A DNA stretch of 64,000 bases from Shewanella sp. Isolate11 (lineage in GTDB: Bacteria > Pseudomonadota > Gammaproteobacteria > Enterobacterales > Shewanellaceae), in assembly GCF_022398315.1 (NCBI RefSeq), contig NZ_JAKEVF010000006.1:26370-90369 (forward strand), read 5' to 3'. This document shows, piece after piece, positions 5,735 to 14,699 of this stretch; position 1 is the first letter of the stretch, and each line of letters begins with the position of its first letter. The position numbers and the translations under genes are program-made. A model generated the notes under the pieces. The model was not told where the DNA came from and did no database searches. It worked only from the letters and a program-made list of their open reading frames with translations.

Positions 5735-6403
5735 TCAACATTGACTACGACTGAATGAACGGGCTCTATCACCATAATGCTTAGTCGCGAGCTTAGCTAA
5801 ATAGCTCAGGCGATAAAAAGCTTGAGCGAAGATCTGAGGATAATCAAGGGCATTTTTATTGATGTAGTGCATAGGTTTACTCTCAGGAAAATGCACTAAA
5901 TGTCGACACTCAAAATCATCGAGCCCTAAGGCACTAGCCCATGCTTCGACGATCTTAGTACTCAGGTTGCGTCCATCATAATTGTAATGGCCTAAGTGGT
6001 TATAAGCATCGTTATTGAGAAAGATGGCCACATGATAATGGTCCGTAGCAGCATCAGCCCGTTCCCTAGCCCATACGTACCGCATGGAACACGGATGCAC
6101 TCGCTTACCCTCACGCGCCTTGATATCCCTATCATTCTGAATTTTAACATTTAAAGATTTGAAGAACTTACCTATGACACCTGAATCGTACCACATTGGT
6201 GAATCATCAAAATTAAGCTGAGGTAGATGTAAATCAAACCTCACCATCAAGGTTCTCGGATGCTCGTTAAGTGCAGCATGAATGGTTCGTAAAGAAGCAT
6301 CCAAATATTGGGCGCTTAATGGCTTAGCATAAACGGTTAAACCTTGATATTGACCATCACTGATAACTGTTAGGTTAGTGTTTGATGAATGGCGTTTTGA
6401 CAT
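5735..6403 (-). CDS. YagK/YfjJ (inovirus Gp2-like) replication-type protein
   Basis: The 222-residue protein carries the HUH-like signature HYHVAIFLNNDAY (about residues 121-133), preceded by MVRFDLHLP (about 52-60), as in the YagK/YfjJ C-terminal domain family. That family includes inovirus Gp2 replication initiators and occurs in CP4-type cryptic prophages. A C-terminal YINKN segment follows. HUH proteins nick and join single strands with a Tyr; several Tyr residues lie near the C-terminus. An inverted repeat (6413-6443) abuts the start codon and iteron-like repeats lie 170 bases upstream, consistent with an initiator beside its origin. Biochemical activity is inferred from family. Confidence 0.78.
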   Translation of the reverse strand: MSKRHSSNTNLTVISDGQYQGLTVYAKPLSAQYLDASLRTIHAALNEHPRTLMVRFDLHLPQLNFDDSPMWYDSGVIGKFFKSLNVKIQNDRDIKAREGKRVHPCSMRYVWARERADAATDHYHVAIFLNNDAYNHLGHYNYDGRNLSTKIVEAWASALGLDDFECRHLVHFPESKPMHYINKNALDYPQIFAQAFYRLSYLAKLATKHYGDRARSFSRSQC

Positions 6404-6412
6404 GTCGATATT

Positions 6413-6443
6413 CCATATTGGTTATTGTTCATAACCTATATGG
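6413..6443 (-). promoter_or_regulatory. Inverted repeat beside the replication-protein start
   Basis: CCATATTGGTTAT and ATAACCTATATGG form 13-base arms with one mismatch around TGTTC, ending 10 bases from the start codon. The position suits an autoregulatory operator or the nick-site hairpin of an HUH-type origin. Confidence 0.55.
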
Positions 6444-6446
6444 TCT

Positions 6447-6461
6447 GAGTAATTTTTAACT
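6447..6461 (-). promoter_or_regulatory. 15-base motif shared with the alpA promoter
   Basis: GAGTAATTTTTAACT is identical to 2675-2689 upstream of alpA. Here it is also part of a short inverted repeat (CTGAGT and ACTCAG). Its repeated position upstream of two minus-strand genes points to a common regulator or promoter. Confidence 0.5.
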
Positions 6462-6579
6462 CAGGAGCCCTAAGGGCTTGATAACTCTAACCTGGTAACC
6501 CTCTATGTAGTTTAGGAAGGAGAATAACAACCTACTGACTAAACAACTATGTACGAGTATGATAATCGTAACCAGTTAA

Positions 6580-6615
6580 TTAGTATTAGTTTAGTATTAG
6601 ATAGCATTAGTATTA
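6580..6615. repeat. Three iteron-like direct repeats
   Basis: TTAGTATTAG occurs at 6580-6589 and 6591-6600, and TTAGTATTA at 6607-6615, in a markedly AT-rich 300-base region between the replication-type gene and the unknown gene at 6740. Repeats of this kind beside an initiator gene are common at origins. The rest of 6444-6739 shows no gene. Confidence 0.5.
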
Positions 6616-6739
6616 ACAAACAGACAATTTCAACAATAAAAATCCAAACAGAGACTTAAAAAACCTATCGATCATATCAATACAAAAAGCAATATTGTTA
6701 CTCGATAGTTAAACCATCAGCAATAGCTAATAGAATTTG

Positions 6740-8083
6740 CTATTTTTCAACTAATTGCACTTCTATTGGCGCGTGCATTGTTGCTGAAAGATACTTCATA
6801 GGACTAATCGTTAGCACACTAATTGTATCTTCCGGTTTATAGTCAGCAAACTCTATTAAATCTTTATAAACTAATCTTGCTAACCCGAAACTGAGGCAAA
6901 GAACTGTTTCACAGATTACAGCTGACATTTCTTGTCCACTTAGCTTCACATCTAGGGGTTGTAATTTTTGCGGCACACTCATACTTCCCAACAAGAAATC
7001 ATCATTAATCTTGTACTTGAGATTATCCGCAATTGCGAGCTCGCTGCATTGTAAACTTCTCTTTGAAAACTGCTTCCAATGCTGCTTGAGCATTAAAGAC
7101 GCATAAGAAACTAGCTTCAAATTTAAGGCTTCAAATTTCTGTTTAGCTCTGAAGTTTTCATAATAAAAACCAGAACACATCCATGCATTTTTGTAGCCAA
7201 TGAGACTACTAAACTCAGAACATATATCTAAATACTCCACTTTAGCTAAAGACTTTTCGGAAATGGTTGAATCGCCACAAAGCCTCAGACTTACATTTCG
7301 CTTAGCTGTCTCTATTGCCCCGGCTAACTCAAGTAACATAAATGGATTCACTTCCCAATGTCTCAAAAATAAAGATTTTGGGGGCATTCTTGTTATCGCA
7401 GGGTATCTTGTAAGACCGGTGTTTATTGAATACGTGCTTTTACGGTGTGTGAAATTCTGCTCTGTGTTTTCTAACGAACCTGGCTCATAGCCTTTAATGT
7501 AATCCAGACGGCTTAACGTTTTCCGTTGTGAGGCCAATTGCTGCTTGGACATACCAGTGAGTTTATTCAATTGTGAATACCCAAGATTACACACTTGCGC
7601 ACCTTTATCAGCATGGAACAACAGGACGACAAGTAATAATCGGTTTGCCAATTTTAATGAATGCCGTCGCGATTCATCATTCTTTTTGCCACAATCATCT
7701 AACAAGTCATCAATTAACACCTTCCAATAACATTCTGACGTCTCTCGCTGTAATAACTCCTTCAATGTATCCGTAGGAATGTAAACACATGTTGGCCGAC
7801 CTTTAGTATAAGAACTATCAACTTTGCCTAATGACTTGCTGTAGAAGCCTATCTGACATAGCAATAACATTCCCTCAACAACAGTATTTTTCGATACGCC
7901 TAAACCATTCGCTAACTCGTTAACACTCAACTCTCGAATTTCGTTAATTTCATATCGGTATATCAGTCTAATAAAGAAAAATTTCAACTCTGGTTTTGCG
8001 AAAAACCGCCCCTTATAACCACCTTTTACAAGATGACATTCTTTAGGCAAAGATAGCTCAATACAGATGGCATTTAAGTACAT
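6740..8083 (-). CDS. Hypothetical protein with N-terminal winged-helix region (447 aa)
   Basis: The N-terminal part reads like a winged-helix DNA-binding unit: RELSVNELANGLGVSKNTVVEGMLLL, with a following basic wing and a GRPTCVYIP strand. A second HTH-like segment (LNKLTGMSKQQLASQRKTL) lies near one third of the length. The remainder is helical with no catalytic motif. Two such units are typical of replication or plasmid-control proteins, but no family was recognised. The ATG at 8083 is chosen over an upstream TTG. Codon use is AT-rich, typical of island DNA. It is divergent from the gene at 8229, with an inverted repeat between them. Confidence 0.6.
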   Translation of the reverse strand: MYLNAICIELSLPKECHLVKGGYKGRFFAKPELKFFFIRLIYRYEINEIRELSVNELANGLGVSKNTVVEGMLLLCQIGFYSKSLGKVDSSYTKGRPTCVYIPTDTLKELLQRETSECYWKVLIDDLLDDCGKKNDESRRHSLKLANRLLLVVLLFHADKGAQVCNLGYSQLNKLTGMSKQQLASQRKTLSRLDYIKGYEPGSLENTEQNFTHRKSTYSINTGLTRYPAITRMPPKSLFLRHWEVNPFMLLELAGAIETAKRNVSLRLCGDSTISEKSLAKVEYLDICSEFSSLIGYKNAWMCSGFYYENFRAKQKFEALNLKLVSYASLMLKQHWKQFSKRSLQCSELAIADNLKYKINDDFLLGSMSVPQKLQPLDVKLSGQEMSAVICETVLCLSFGLARLVYKDLIEFADYKPEDTISVLTISPMKYLSATMHAPIEVQLVEK

Positions 8084-8150
8084 ATAACTTTGAGTCTGTT
8101 GGTAGTAAATCAAATTTAAGATATCAATAAATACGTATTAATTAAAGTAC

Positions 8151-8189
8151 GTGACTAAGTAACACACCTAAGCTTTATTGCTAAGTCAC
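8151..8189. promoter_or_regulatory. Inverted repeat between divergent island genes
   Basis: GTGACTAAGTAA (8151-8162) and TTGCTAAGTCAC (8178-8189) are imperfect inverted arms, 10 of 12 matching, lying between the two divergent starts. This is a likely operator for one of the two flanking genes, both of which may bind DNA. Confidence 0.5.
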
Positions 8190-8228
8190 AGATTTAAGTT
8201 AATATACATAGTAGTAGTACTTACTTTA

Positions 8229-8876
8229 ATGAAAATTGGACGACCTATGACACGCAAAACCAGAGGGCCCTTCGATTGGATAAATTTCGCTAACAAAGAG
8301 ATGGTGAAATGGGCTAAACAGTACTTTTTAGAGAAGGGGGTCCTAATTCAGGAGCCTTTAAATTCAACATCATTTCAACAAGGGCTCGATATATACAAAG
8401 CGTCATATGGTAACGAGCTGCTATTAGTTAGAAATATGAAAGATGCTTGGCGTGGCGTTCTTCAAAGAAAGTCAAACCTGAGCAAAAACAGGGTATCTAT
8501 CACCCACTCGATTAGCTCAACACACAATAGGCAGCTAAGAAAATTAGCATCTACTAAAGGTACCCCGATAAATAAAACGCTAGAATCTCTGATTGATGGC
8601 AATTACTCCAAATTACAGGAAGAAAAATTACCGAAGAGCAACAAAAATCAACAAAATACTCCAGAAAATTACAGCCTCATAAATTTAAATAACGTAATAA
8701 TCAAAAAAGAAAAAGAAATTAATGAGTTAAAAAAAAGGCTTGGTGAGCTAGAAAATCTGAATAATGAACTCTTAAACTTAATTCAAAGGGCGTCATCTCT
8801 TTTAAATAAAAAAGAAAAAAAAATCTATCTACAGATAAAGGCAAAGCTAACTCAACTAGAAAACCAGCAAGGGTAG
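8229..8876 (+). CDS. Hypothetical protein with C-terminal coiled coil (215 aa)
   Basis: The protein starts MKIGRPMTRKTRGPFDW, a basic N-terminus, followed by a helical middle and a long C-terminal coiled coil (about residues 155-215) rich in Leu, Lys and Glu with heptad spacing (INELKKRLGELENLNNELL). The layout, a basic DNA-contacting N-terminus with a coiled-coil tail, resembles KfrA-like and other plasmid-maintenance proteins, but homology is not clear. An upstream in-frame ATG exists. The start at 8229 is chosen because a TAATATACAT -10-like sequence lies about 25 bases before it, though no good Shine-Dalgarno is present. Confidence 0.55.
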   Translation: MKIGRPMTRKTRGPFDWINFANKEMVKWAKQYFLEKGVLIQEPLNSTSFQQGLDIYKASYGNELLLVRNMKDAWRGVLQRKSNLSKNRVSITHSISSTHNRQLRKLASTKGTPINKTLESLIDGNYSKLQEEKLPKSNKNQQNTPENYSLINLNNVIIKKEKEINELKKRLGELENLNNELLNLIQRASSLLNKKEKKIYLQIKAKLTQLENQQG

Positions 8877-8915
8877 CTATGTGGTAAGCCCCAGAGAAAT
8901 TTGAACAACCTCTTG

Positions 8916-10175
8916 TTAACTACTTTTTGCGCTCTCAAAGGGCACGACATTCTCAATAGCTAAAGCATTTAATTTCTGCCCCCACTCCTGCAATACTTCT
9001 CGCTGCTCGATAAAGTAGTCATGGTGATTGTAAACCTTCAACATACCAGGCAGCTGGTGGCCTACAGCTTTTTCTATTGCAACAATATCTAGCCTCATTT
9101 CATTACACCGGCTAATGAATGTACGACGTAGGTCATGCGGCGAGTAATGCTCAACACCTGCAGGTAAATTTCGTTTAATCAGTGTGCGTACCACAGAGGC
9201 TTCTTGAGGTTTATCAGAACCAATTTGCGGCCACACTAATTTCCACTTTGTCGGTACGCTCTTTCGCTGCTCTTTTAATAACTCTACAAGATAATCACTC
9301 AGTGGAATTTTACGACTTTCAGGACTCTTGGTATGACGTTCTTCAGAACTCGCCGGTAACAACCAAACCCCTTCCTCTAAATCTAACTCGCTCCAGCGCA
9401 TTTCAAGCACAGCACTAATCCGTTGCCCACACCCTAATAAAAAACGCATCAAACGGATATAAATAGGATCGGTACGCCAATCATTCAAACTGGATAGCAA
9501 TATCTTCAGCTCAGAAAAACTCAAGTTTCGCTTAGAAACTTTGGAACCACCGCCAACATCTTTTGCCTTCAACAGCGGCGCAGGGTGAACCTGCAACATA
9601 TTTAACGCCAACGCGTGATTAATCACTTGATTGATGATTCTATGGCAAACACCTATAGCACCTGCCATGCGCCTCCCTTCTTTATCTACTTTGGCATCAA
9701 ATACTTTATTAAGATCAGCTATGTTTAAGTCAACTAACTTAATACCGCCAATCACTGGCTTTATGTCTCTGTGGTAGATACTCCGTGACTGTTCTCCACG
9801 CAACTGCTTAGATAATCGTTTCTCATCAAAACTCTTAAATGCGTCATTAAAAGTCTTAGCTTCTTCTTTTTCTCGCTTCTCTTTTTCAAGCTCCTGCTTG
9901 GGGTTCTTATTATTTTCCAACCAACTACGATAACGGCCAGCCTCCTTTCTTGCCTGCTCTAATGTCATCCCAGTCTCAGGTTTTATCTGAACATAGCGTC
10001 CCATTGAAATTTTTTCGTGTTTCTTTCCAATTTGAAAACGAAATGTCCAAGTCATGGTACCTGTTTTCCTAACTCGAATATTCAACCCCTCAATTTTTTT
10101 ATCTGGGACAAGATATTCTCTCTCACGCGGACGCAGCGCTTGTAATGTAGCATTACTATTTATTCGGTCTTTCAT
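8916..10175 (-). CDS. P4-type site-specific integrase
   Basis: The 419-residue protein has the P4-integrase layout: an N-terminal DUF4102-like arm-binding region (LRPREREYLVPDKKIEGLNIRV, about residues 14-35), a central SAM-like core-binding domain and a C-terminal catalytic domain. The catalytic residues are Arg in LGCGQRISAVLEMRW (about 248-262), the H-x-x-R box in SPHDLRRTF (about 343-351), a His in VGHQLPGMLKVYNHHDY and the nucleophile Tyr in the same segment (about 368-384). It integrates and excises the island. It lies at the right border, so the attachment site should be within 10176-10420. No tRNA gene was found there. Confidence 0.93.
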   Translation of the reverse strand: MKDRINSNATLQALRPREREYLVPDKKIEGLNIRVRKTGTMTWTFRFQIGKKHEKISMGRYVQIKPETGMTLEQARKEAGRYRSWLENNKNPKQELEKEKREKEEAKTFNDAFKSFDEKRLSKQLRGEQSRSIYHRDIKPVIGGIKLVDLNIADLNKVFDAKVDKEGRRMAGAIGVCHRIINQVINHALALNMLQVHPAPLLKAKDVGGGSKVSKRNLSFSELKILLSSLNDWRTDPIYIRLMRFLLGCGQRISAVLEMRWSELDLEEGVWLLPASSEERHTKSPESRKIPLSDYLVELLKEQRKSVPTKWKLVWPQIGSDKPQEASVVRTLIKRNLPAGVEHYSPHDLRRTFISRCNEMRLDIVAIEKAVGHQLPGMLKVYNHHDYFIEQREVLQEWGQKLNALAIENVVPFESAKSS

Positions 10176-10195
10176 TACAAGCGATTCTCCATTCT

Positions 10196-10323
10196 GGGTA
10201 CGGCGTGGGGTACGGCGTCGTTTCAGTTTTTATTGTACAACCAAAGACGCTAATGGACACTAAATTTTAAATAGTGCATATATATCATTTGGTTACCAAA
10301 CAGTAACGAACGTTAATGGACAC
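10196..10323. repeat. Direct repeats beside the integrase
   Basis: GGGTACGGCGT occurs twice one base apart (10196-10206, 10208-10218), and ACG[C/T]TAATGGACAC occurs at 10247-10260 and 10310-10323 with 13 of 14 matches. Such repeats are expected as arm-type integrase sites or attachment cores. The other island end is not in the window, so the core cannot be fixed. The rest of 10176-10421 shows no gene. Confidence 0.5.
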
Positions 10324-10421
10324 CGTTGGAATCAGCTAATCTTTTACCGACCACATGGAGTCTGGGGTGTTGTTGGAAAAACGAGTCTGATAAACCAGTA
10401 TTCGGATAATCTACAAAAAGT

Positions 10422-10446
10422 AAAAAAGGGCCAATGGCCCTTTTTT
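10422..10446. terminator. Bidirectional intrinsic terminator downstream of fabR
   Basis: AAAAAAGGGCC, an AAT loop and GGCCCTTTTTT form a strong stem flanked by A and T runs, so it can stop transcription from both sides. It follows the fabR stop codon and marks the end of conserved chromosomal DNA. Confidence 0.85.
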
Positions 10447-10473
10447 ATTGCTATAAATTCATCAATGTCACAA

Positions 10474-11091
10474 TTAACGCTTTTCCATTTTTTGCTGCAG
10501 TGACTCAGCCCCTTTGGCGACCATACGCAGCTGGATCACTAGGTGATCGGCCAATATTTTTCTATCAACCCGCTTCATGTCTAACGCTGCTGCACCGGCA
10601 TTAAACACTAATGTGACTAACGCTTCGGCCTGCGCTCTAGCCAATTCTGGAGTGCGCTTGGCTGTCGCCTCGGTGTAATGAGCCAGCTCAGAAATAAAAT
10701 GCTCTATTTCACGGGCAACTGCAGCACGAAACGGTGCCGAAGTGCCTGAACGCTCATGTAGCAAAATACGAAATACGTTAGGGTTCGATTCGAGTACTTC
10801 CATAAAAGTATCGACTGAAATACGGATGACACTCCCGCCCGCTTCTGCACGCTGACGTCCCTTACGCATCATCTGCCGCAACGTTAAACCGCCTTCATCG
10901 ACCATAGTTAGGCCCAGCTCGTTCATATCTTTAAAGTGACGATAAAAAGAAGTCGGAGCAATTTTGGCTTCACGGGCCACTTCACGCAAACTCAGGCTAG
11001 AAAAACTGCGCTCAGCACTCAATTGATTAAAAGCGGCGTCGACTAATGCCCGCCGAGTTTTTTCTTTTTGCTGTGCTCTGATGCCCATCAT
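10474..11091 (-). CDS. fabR: FabR, TetR-family repressor of unsaturated fatty acid synthesis
   Basis: The 205-residue protein opens [16 protein letters not shown], close to E. coli FabR, and its helix-turn-helix ([20 protein letters not shown], about residues 34-53) is characteristic. FabR senses the balance of unsaturated and saturated acyl chains and represses fabA/fabB or desaturase genes. An upstream extension of the frame encodes an unrelated hydrophobic stretch and is not used. It is divergent from a desaturase gene whose promoter carries a FabR-like palindrome, so that gene is its probable target. Confidence 0.93.
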   Translation of the reverse strand: MMGIRAQQKEKTRRALVDAAFNQLSAERSFSSLSLREVAREAKIAPTSFYRHFKDMNELGLTMVDEGGLTLRQMMRKGRQRAEAGGSVIRISVDTFMEVLESNPNVFRILLHERSGTSAPFRAAVAREIEHFISELAHYTEATAKRTPELARAQAEALVTLVFNAGAAALDMKRVDRKILADHLVIQLRMVAKGAESLQQKMEKR

Positions 11092-11187
11092 TATGAATCC
11101 ACTAAATAAACATATGCACAAGATGATACCTGCTTTGATCGAAAAACGCAGCCTGTCTTGACCAATGTGATCTAGCAAGGTAAATTT

Positions 11188-11203
11188 GCGTACAGATGTA
11201 CGC
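11188..11203. promoter_or_regulatory. FabR-like operator palindrome
   Basis: GCGTACAGATGTACGC is a perfect palindrome apart from its two central bases. It matches the known style of FabR sites (GCGTACA-type half sites) and lies 25 bases upstream of the desaturase ATG and 96 bases from the fabR start. Confidence 0.8.
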
Positions 11204-11228
11204 TCAATTTCAGTTGTTGGATATTATA

Positions 11229-12332
11229 ATGAAAAAACCACCCCTCATCTGGACCAATATTACTCTGTTTGCCACCACCTTTTTAGGTGCTGTCATCTTA
11301 GTTCCTTGGTACGGAATTACCTATGGTTATGGAATAACCGAATGGGTTGCCTTTGTCGGCTTAGCTTTTGCCAGTGGCCTGTCTATTACTGCTGGCTATC
11401 ACAGATTATGGTCCCATAGAACCTATAAAGCACATTGGTCAATGCGCTTTCTTTTCGCCCTTGGTGGCGCCTTAGCATTACAAAACAGTGCCTTGCATTG
11501 GTCGTCAGATCATCGTGTGCATCACAAGCATGTTGATAACAATGATCGAGACCCCTATTCAGCGAACATGGGTTTCTGGTATAGCCATATCGGCTGGATG
11601 CTTCGCGAGTATCAAGCGCAGCGATACCACGATTATAAGAACGTACGTGACCTACAAAATGAAAAAATTGTGATGTGGCAGCATAAATACTATCTGCCCT
11701 TGCTGATCATTATGAATATCGGCTTACCGATGTTTTTAGGTTGGTTAAATGGTGACGTGTGGGCGATGCTATTAATGGCAGGGTTATTGCGATTAGTTGT
11801 AGTTCACCACTGCACCTTTTTTATTAACTCACTGGCACATATTTGGGGTAAGCAACCTTACACAGATAAGAATACCGCGCGTGATAATGGTATTTTGGCG
11901 CTGTTTACCTATGGTGAGGGTTATCATAACTTCCACCATATCTTCGAAAATGACTACCGTAACGGCATTAGATGGTGGCATTACGATCCAACTAAATGGT
12001 TAATCAATGCGATGGCATGGACCGGCTTAGCCAGCCAGCGACGCGTAACGCCACAAGAGCGTATCGAAAGCGCCAAATTGCAGATGCAACTTAAGCAAAC
12101 CCAGCACAAGATCCAACAGCGTGCCGATTATGAAGAAGTGCTTGAAAAACTGCACCATGAATATGAACTGTTAAAAACCCATATTGGTGAATACTATCAA
12201 GCCAAAAAAGAGTTAATAGAGGCTCGCCGTAAACAGATTTGTATTCAACAGTTGATGACGCGTGTTGAACAACTACAACAAGATCTGCTTATGCGTAAGA
12301 AAAATTGGAAGTTGTTGACCGCCAATTATTAA
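11229..12332 (+). CDS. Fatty acid (delta-9 type) desaturase with C-terminal coiled coil
   Basis: This membrane di-iron desaturase of 367 residues has three histidine boxes: HRLWSH (58-63), HRVHHKH (95-101) and HNFHH (about 235-239). Four hydrophobic spans surround them. The family introduces a double bond into acyl chains of CoA or phospholipids, adjusting membrane fluidity. Beyond about residue 280 there is an extra 85-residue Gln/Lys/Glu-rich coiled coil (QMQLKQTQHKIQQ and onward) not needed for catalysis. The ATG at 11229 follows a TATTATA sequence; an earlier in-frame codon overlaps the operator and is not used. Regulation by FabR is inferred from the palindrome upstream. Confidence 0.92.
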   Translation: MKKPPLIWTNITLFATTFLGAVILVPWYGITYGYGITEWVAFVGLAFASGLSITAGYHRLWSHRTYKAHWSMRFLFALGGALALQNSALHWSSDHRVHHKHVDNNDRDPYSANMGFWYSHIGWMLREYQAQRYHDYKNVRDLQNEKIVMWQHKYYLPLLIIMNIGLPMFLGWLNGDVWAMLLMAGLLRLVVVHHCTFFINSLAHIWGKQPYTDKNTARDNGILALFTYGEGYHNFHHIFENDYRNGIRWWHYDPTKWLINAMAWTGLASQRRVTPQERIESAKLQMQLKQTQHKIQQRADYEEVLEKLHHEYELLKTHIGEYYQAKKELIEARRKQICIQQLMTRVEQLQQDLLMRKKNWKLLTANY

Positions 12333-12353
12333 TCTAGCTCTGCTAGCAAATTT

Positions 12354-12380
12354 AAAGGCCACATCACAGTGGCCTTTTCT
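12354..12380 (+). terminator. Intrinsic terminator after the desaturase
   Basis: AAAGGCCAC pairs with GTGGCCTTT around a 6-base loop and is followed by TCTTT, 20 bases after the stop codon. Confidence 0.8.
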
Positions 12381-12519
12381 TTGGCCGCCGTTCGCTTGAT
12401 AAACATCAGGCTTCTATATATAAATTTCGCCATCACACAGACTGGTAGAGCCGATTGATGTGCCTAATAGATAGGTCTATTATGACGGCTATTGATCCCA
12501 TTTGAGAATCCAGCTGTCG

Positions 12520-13563
12520 ATGTCAAACTCTACTATCAAGCTTACCGAATATAGTCATGGCGCAGGCTGTGGCTGTAAGATCTCACCTAAAGTCCTCGGC
12601 ACAATTCTAGCCTCACAGCTACCTCAATTTGATGATCCCAATATTATCGTTGGCAATAGCACCCGAGACGATGCCGCCGTATATAAACTCAATGACGAAA
12701 CAGGCATTATCAGCACCACAGATTTCTTTATGCCAATTGTCGATGATCCTTTTACTTTTGGCCGCATCGCCGCGACCAATGCAATTAGTGATATCTATGC
12801 AATGGGCGGAACCCCCATGATGGCCATCGCGATCCTTGGCTGGCCAGTAAATAGTTTACCTGCAGAGGTCGCTCAACAAGTGGTCGACGGCGGACGTCAA
12901 GCCTGTAAAGATGCCGGAATCATGCTAGCTGGCGGGCATAGTATCGATGCCCCTGAACCCATTTTTGGGCTAGCGGTCACAGGACAAATACCACTCACCG
13001 AACTAAAACAGAACAATACCGCGCAAGAGGGTGACAAACTCTATCTCACTAAACCTCTTGGTATAGGCATTCTCACCACAGCGCAGAAGCAAAAAAAGCT
13101 CGCAGAAGCCGATCTCAATATCGCCCCTGATGCCATGTGTCAGTTAAATAAACTCGGCCCCGCTATCGCCAAAATCCCTAGCGTGACCGCTATGACAGAT
13201 GTCACCGGATTTGGTTTAGCCGGACACTTAATAGAGATGTGTCTGGGAGCAGAATTAGCGGCCACAATCGATATTGACGCCCTGCCCTTACTCGACAAAG
13301 CTAAGTCTTATTTGCAAATGGGCTGTATTCCCGGTGGCACTCATCGTAATTATGACAGTTACGGCGAGCATTTAGCCGAACTCGATGATGAGCAAAAAGC
13401 GCTACTTTGCGATCCGCAAACCAGCGGCGGTTTATTAATTGCCGTTTCACCTGCAGGCGAAGCGCAATTAATAGAACTACTCAGCGCGAACGATATTGCC
13501 CCTATCAGCATTGGACAAATGGTGGCGCAATCTAGCACGACTCATCTTGTGGAACTACTGTAA
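12520..13563 (+). CDS. selD: Selenide, water dikinase (selenophosphate synthase)
   Basis: SelD makes selenophosphate from selenide and ATP, the selenium donor for selenocysteine and 2-selenouridine. The 347-residue length equals that of E. coli. The active-site segment GAGCGCK carries Cys17 and Lys20, and Asp-rich metal sites ([20 protein letters not shown]) follow, as do the usual AIRS-type N- and C-terminal domains. The Cys form (not Sec) is present. The start is set at ATG 12520 to match the family. mnmH overlaps its stop codon (TAATG), so the two form one operon. Confidence 0.96.
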   Translation: MSNSTIKLTEYSHGAGCGCKISPKVLGTILASQLPQFDDPNIIVGNSTRDDAAVYKLNDETGIISTTDFFMPIVDDPFTFGRIAATNAISDIYAMGGTPMMAIAILGWPVNSLPAEVAQQVVDGGRQACKDAGIMLAGGHSIDAPEPIFGLAVTGQIPLTELKQNNTAQEGDKLYLTKPLGIGILTTAQKQKKLAEADLNIAPDAMCQLNKLGPAIAKIPSVTAMTDVTGFGLAGHLIEMCLGAELAATIDIDALPLLDKAKSYLQMGCIPGGTHRNYDSYGEHLAELDDEQKALLCDPQTSGGLLIAVSPAGEAQLIELLSANDIAPISIGQMVAQSSTTHLVELL

Positions 13564-14699
13564 TGGTTTTAACAAGCGGCATGACTCAAGTTGTTCCTAA
13601 AAGTGACTATGCGCGACTCTTTATCAGCGATCATCCGATTATGGATGTTCGCGCACCGGTAGAATTTAATAAAGGCGCCTTTCCAGCCAGCCATAATCAT
13701 CCGCTGATGCAAGATGAAGAGCGGCGTCTAGTGGGCACCTGTTACAAACAAAAGGGCCAGGATGCAGCTATTGCTTTAGGTCACTCTTTAGTCTGCGGCA
13801 GTATTAAACAACAACGCATCGAAGCCTGGGCGAATTACATTAAAGCCAATCCCAACGCTTACCTTTATTGTTTTCGCGGCGGCTTACGCTCTAAACTCAC
13901 CCAACAATGGCTCGCCGAAGCTGGGTTAGATATTCCCTTTATCGAAGGGGGATATAAAGCGATGCGTCAATTCTTAATTGACACCATAGATACCGCGCCA
14001 CAGGTCAAGCCGATGCTGATTATCAGTGGCATTACCGGCAGTGGTAAAACCGAGTTTCTTTTGCAACGAACTGAAGCGGTCGATCTTGAAGGCATAGCTC
14101 ACCACAGAGGCTCCAGTTTTGGGCGCTATCATGAACCACAACCCACTCAGATCAATTTCGAAAATAGTTTGGCCGTCGCGCTTCTGAAACATCAACACAC
14201 TGATGCCAAACACTTACTTCTCGAAGATGAAAGCTACCTCATAGGACGCTCTGCCTTGCCGCAAGCTTTCTATAAAGGCATGCAAATGGCTAATATTGTC
14301 GTGCTGGAAGAAACTCTCGATAGCCGTTTAGATAGACTGCTGAACGAGTATGTTCACAAGATGGATAAAGGTTTCCGCCAGCGTCTAGGTGATGAACAAG
14401 GCTTTATCGCGTTTGCCGAGTACTTAAGTCAAAGCGTCAACGGCATTAAGAAACGTCTCGGCGGAAAACAGCACGATGAAATTCAATCTCTCATCGATAG
14501 TGCATTATCAGCGCAGCAGAGTCGCGGCGATACCCATGCTCACCTTGAATGGATTAGCCTGTTATTGTGCAAATATTACGACCCTATGTATCAATACCAG
14601 ATCAATAAAAAAGCTGAGCGCATTCTGTTTCGCGGCGACCATCGGGCAATGCATCAATGGCTAGATGATTTAGCAATAAACCAGCCGCCACAAGATTAA
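13563..14699 (+). CDS. mnmH: tRNA 2-selenouridine synthase
   Basis: MnmH (SelU, YbbB) replaces sulfur by selenium at the wobble 2-thiouridine of Lys, Glu and Gln tRNAs, using selenophosphate from SelD. The N-terminal rhodanese domain has its catalytic Cys in YCFRGGLRS (Cys103). The C-terminal domain has a P-loop, [11 protein letters not shown] (about residues 154-164), used in geranylation and selenation. The length of 378 residues is close to E. coli's 364. The start overlaps the selD stop. Its own stop overlaps that of the convergent gene at 14696 by three bases. Confidence 0.95.
   Translation: MVLTSGMTQVVPKSDYARLFISDHPIMDVRAPVEFNKGAFPASHNHPLMQDEERRLVGTCYKQKGQDAAIALGHSLVCGSIKQQRIEAWANYIKANPNAYLYCFRGGLRSKLTQQWLAEAGLDIPFIEGGYKAMRQFLIDTIDTAPQVKPMLIISGITGSGKTEFLLQRTEAVDLEGIAHHRGSSFGRYHEPQPTQINFENSLAVALLKHQHTDAKHLLLEDESYLIGRSALPQAFYKGMQMANIVVLEETLDSRLDRLLNEYVHKMDKGFRQRLGDEQGFIAFAEYLSQSVNGIKKRLGGKQHDEIQSLIDSALSAQQSRGDTHAHLEWISLLLCKYYDPMYQYQINKKAERILFRGDHRAMHQWLDDLAINQPPQD

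Noticed and set aside
6580..6615. CRISPR-like repeats
   Set aside because: Only three 9-10 base repeats without regular spacers or cas genes; iteron-like is a better description.
10176..10420. tRNA gene as attachment site
   Set aside because: No cloverleaf or TTCGA-type T-arm could be found next to the integrase.
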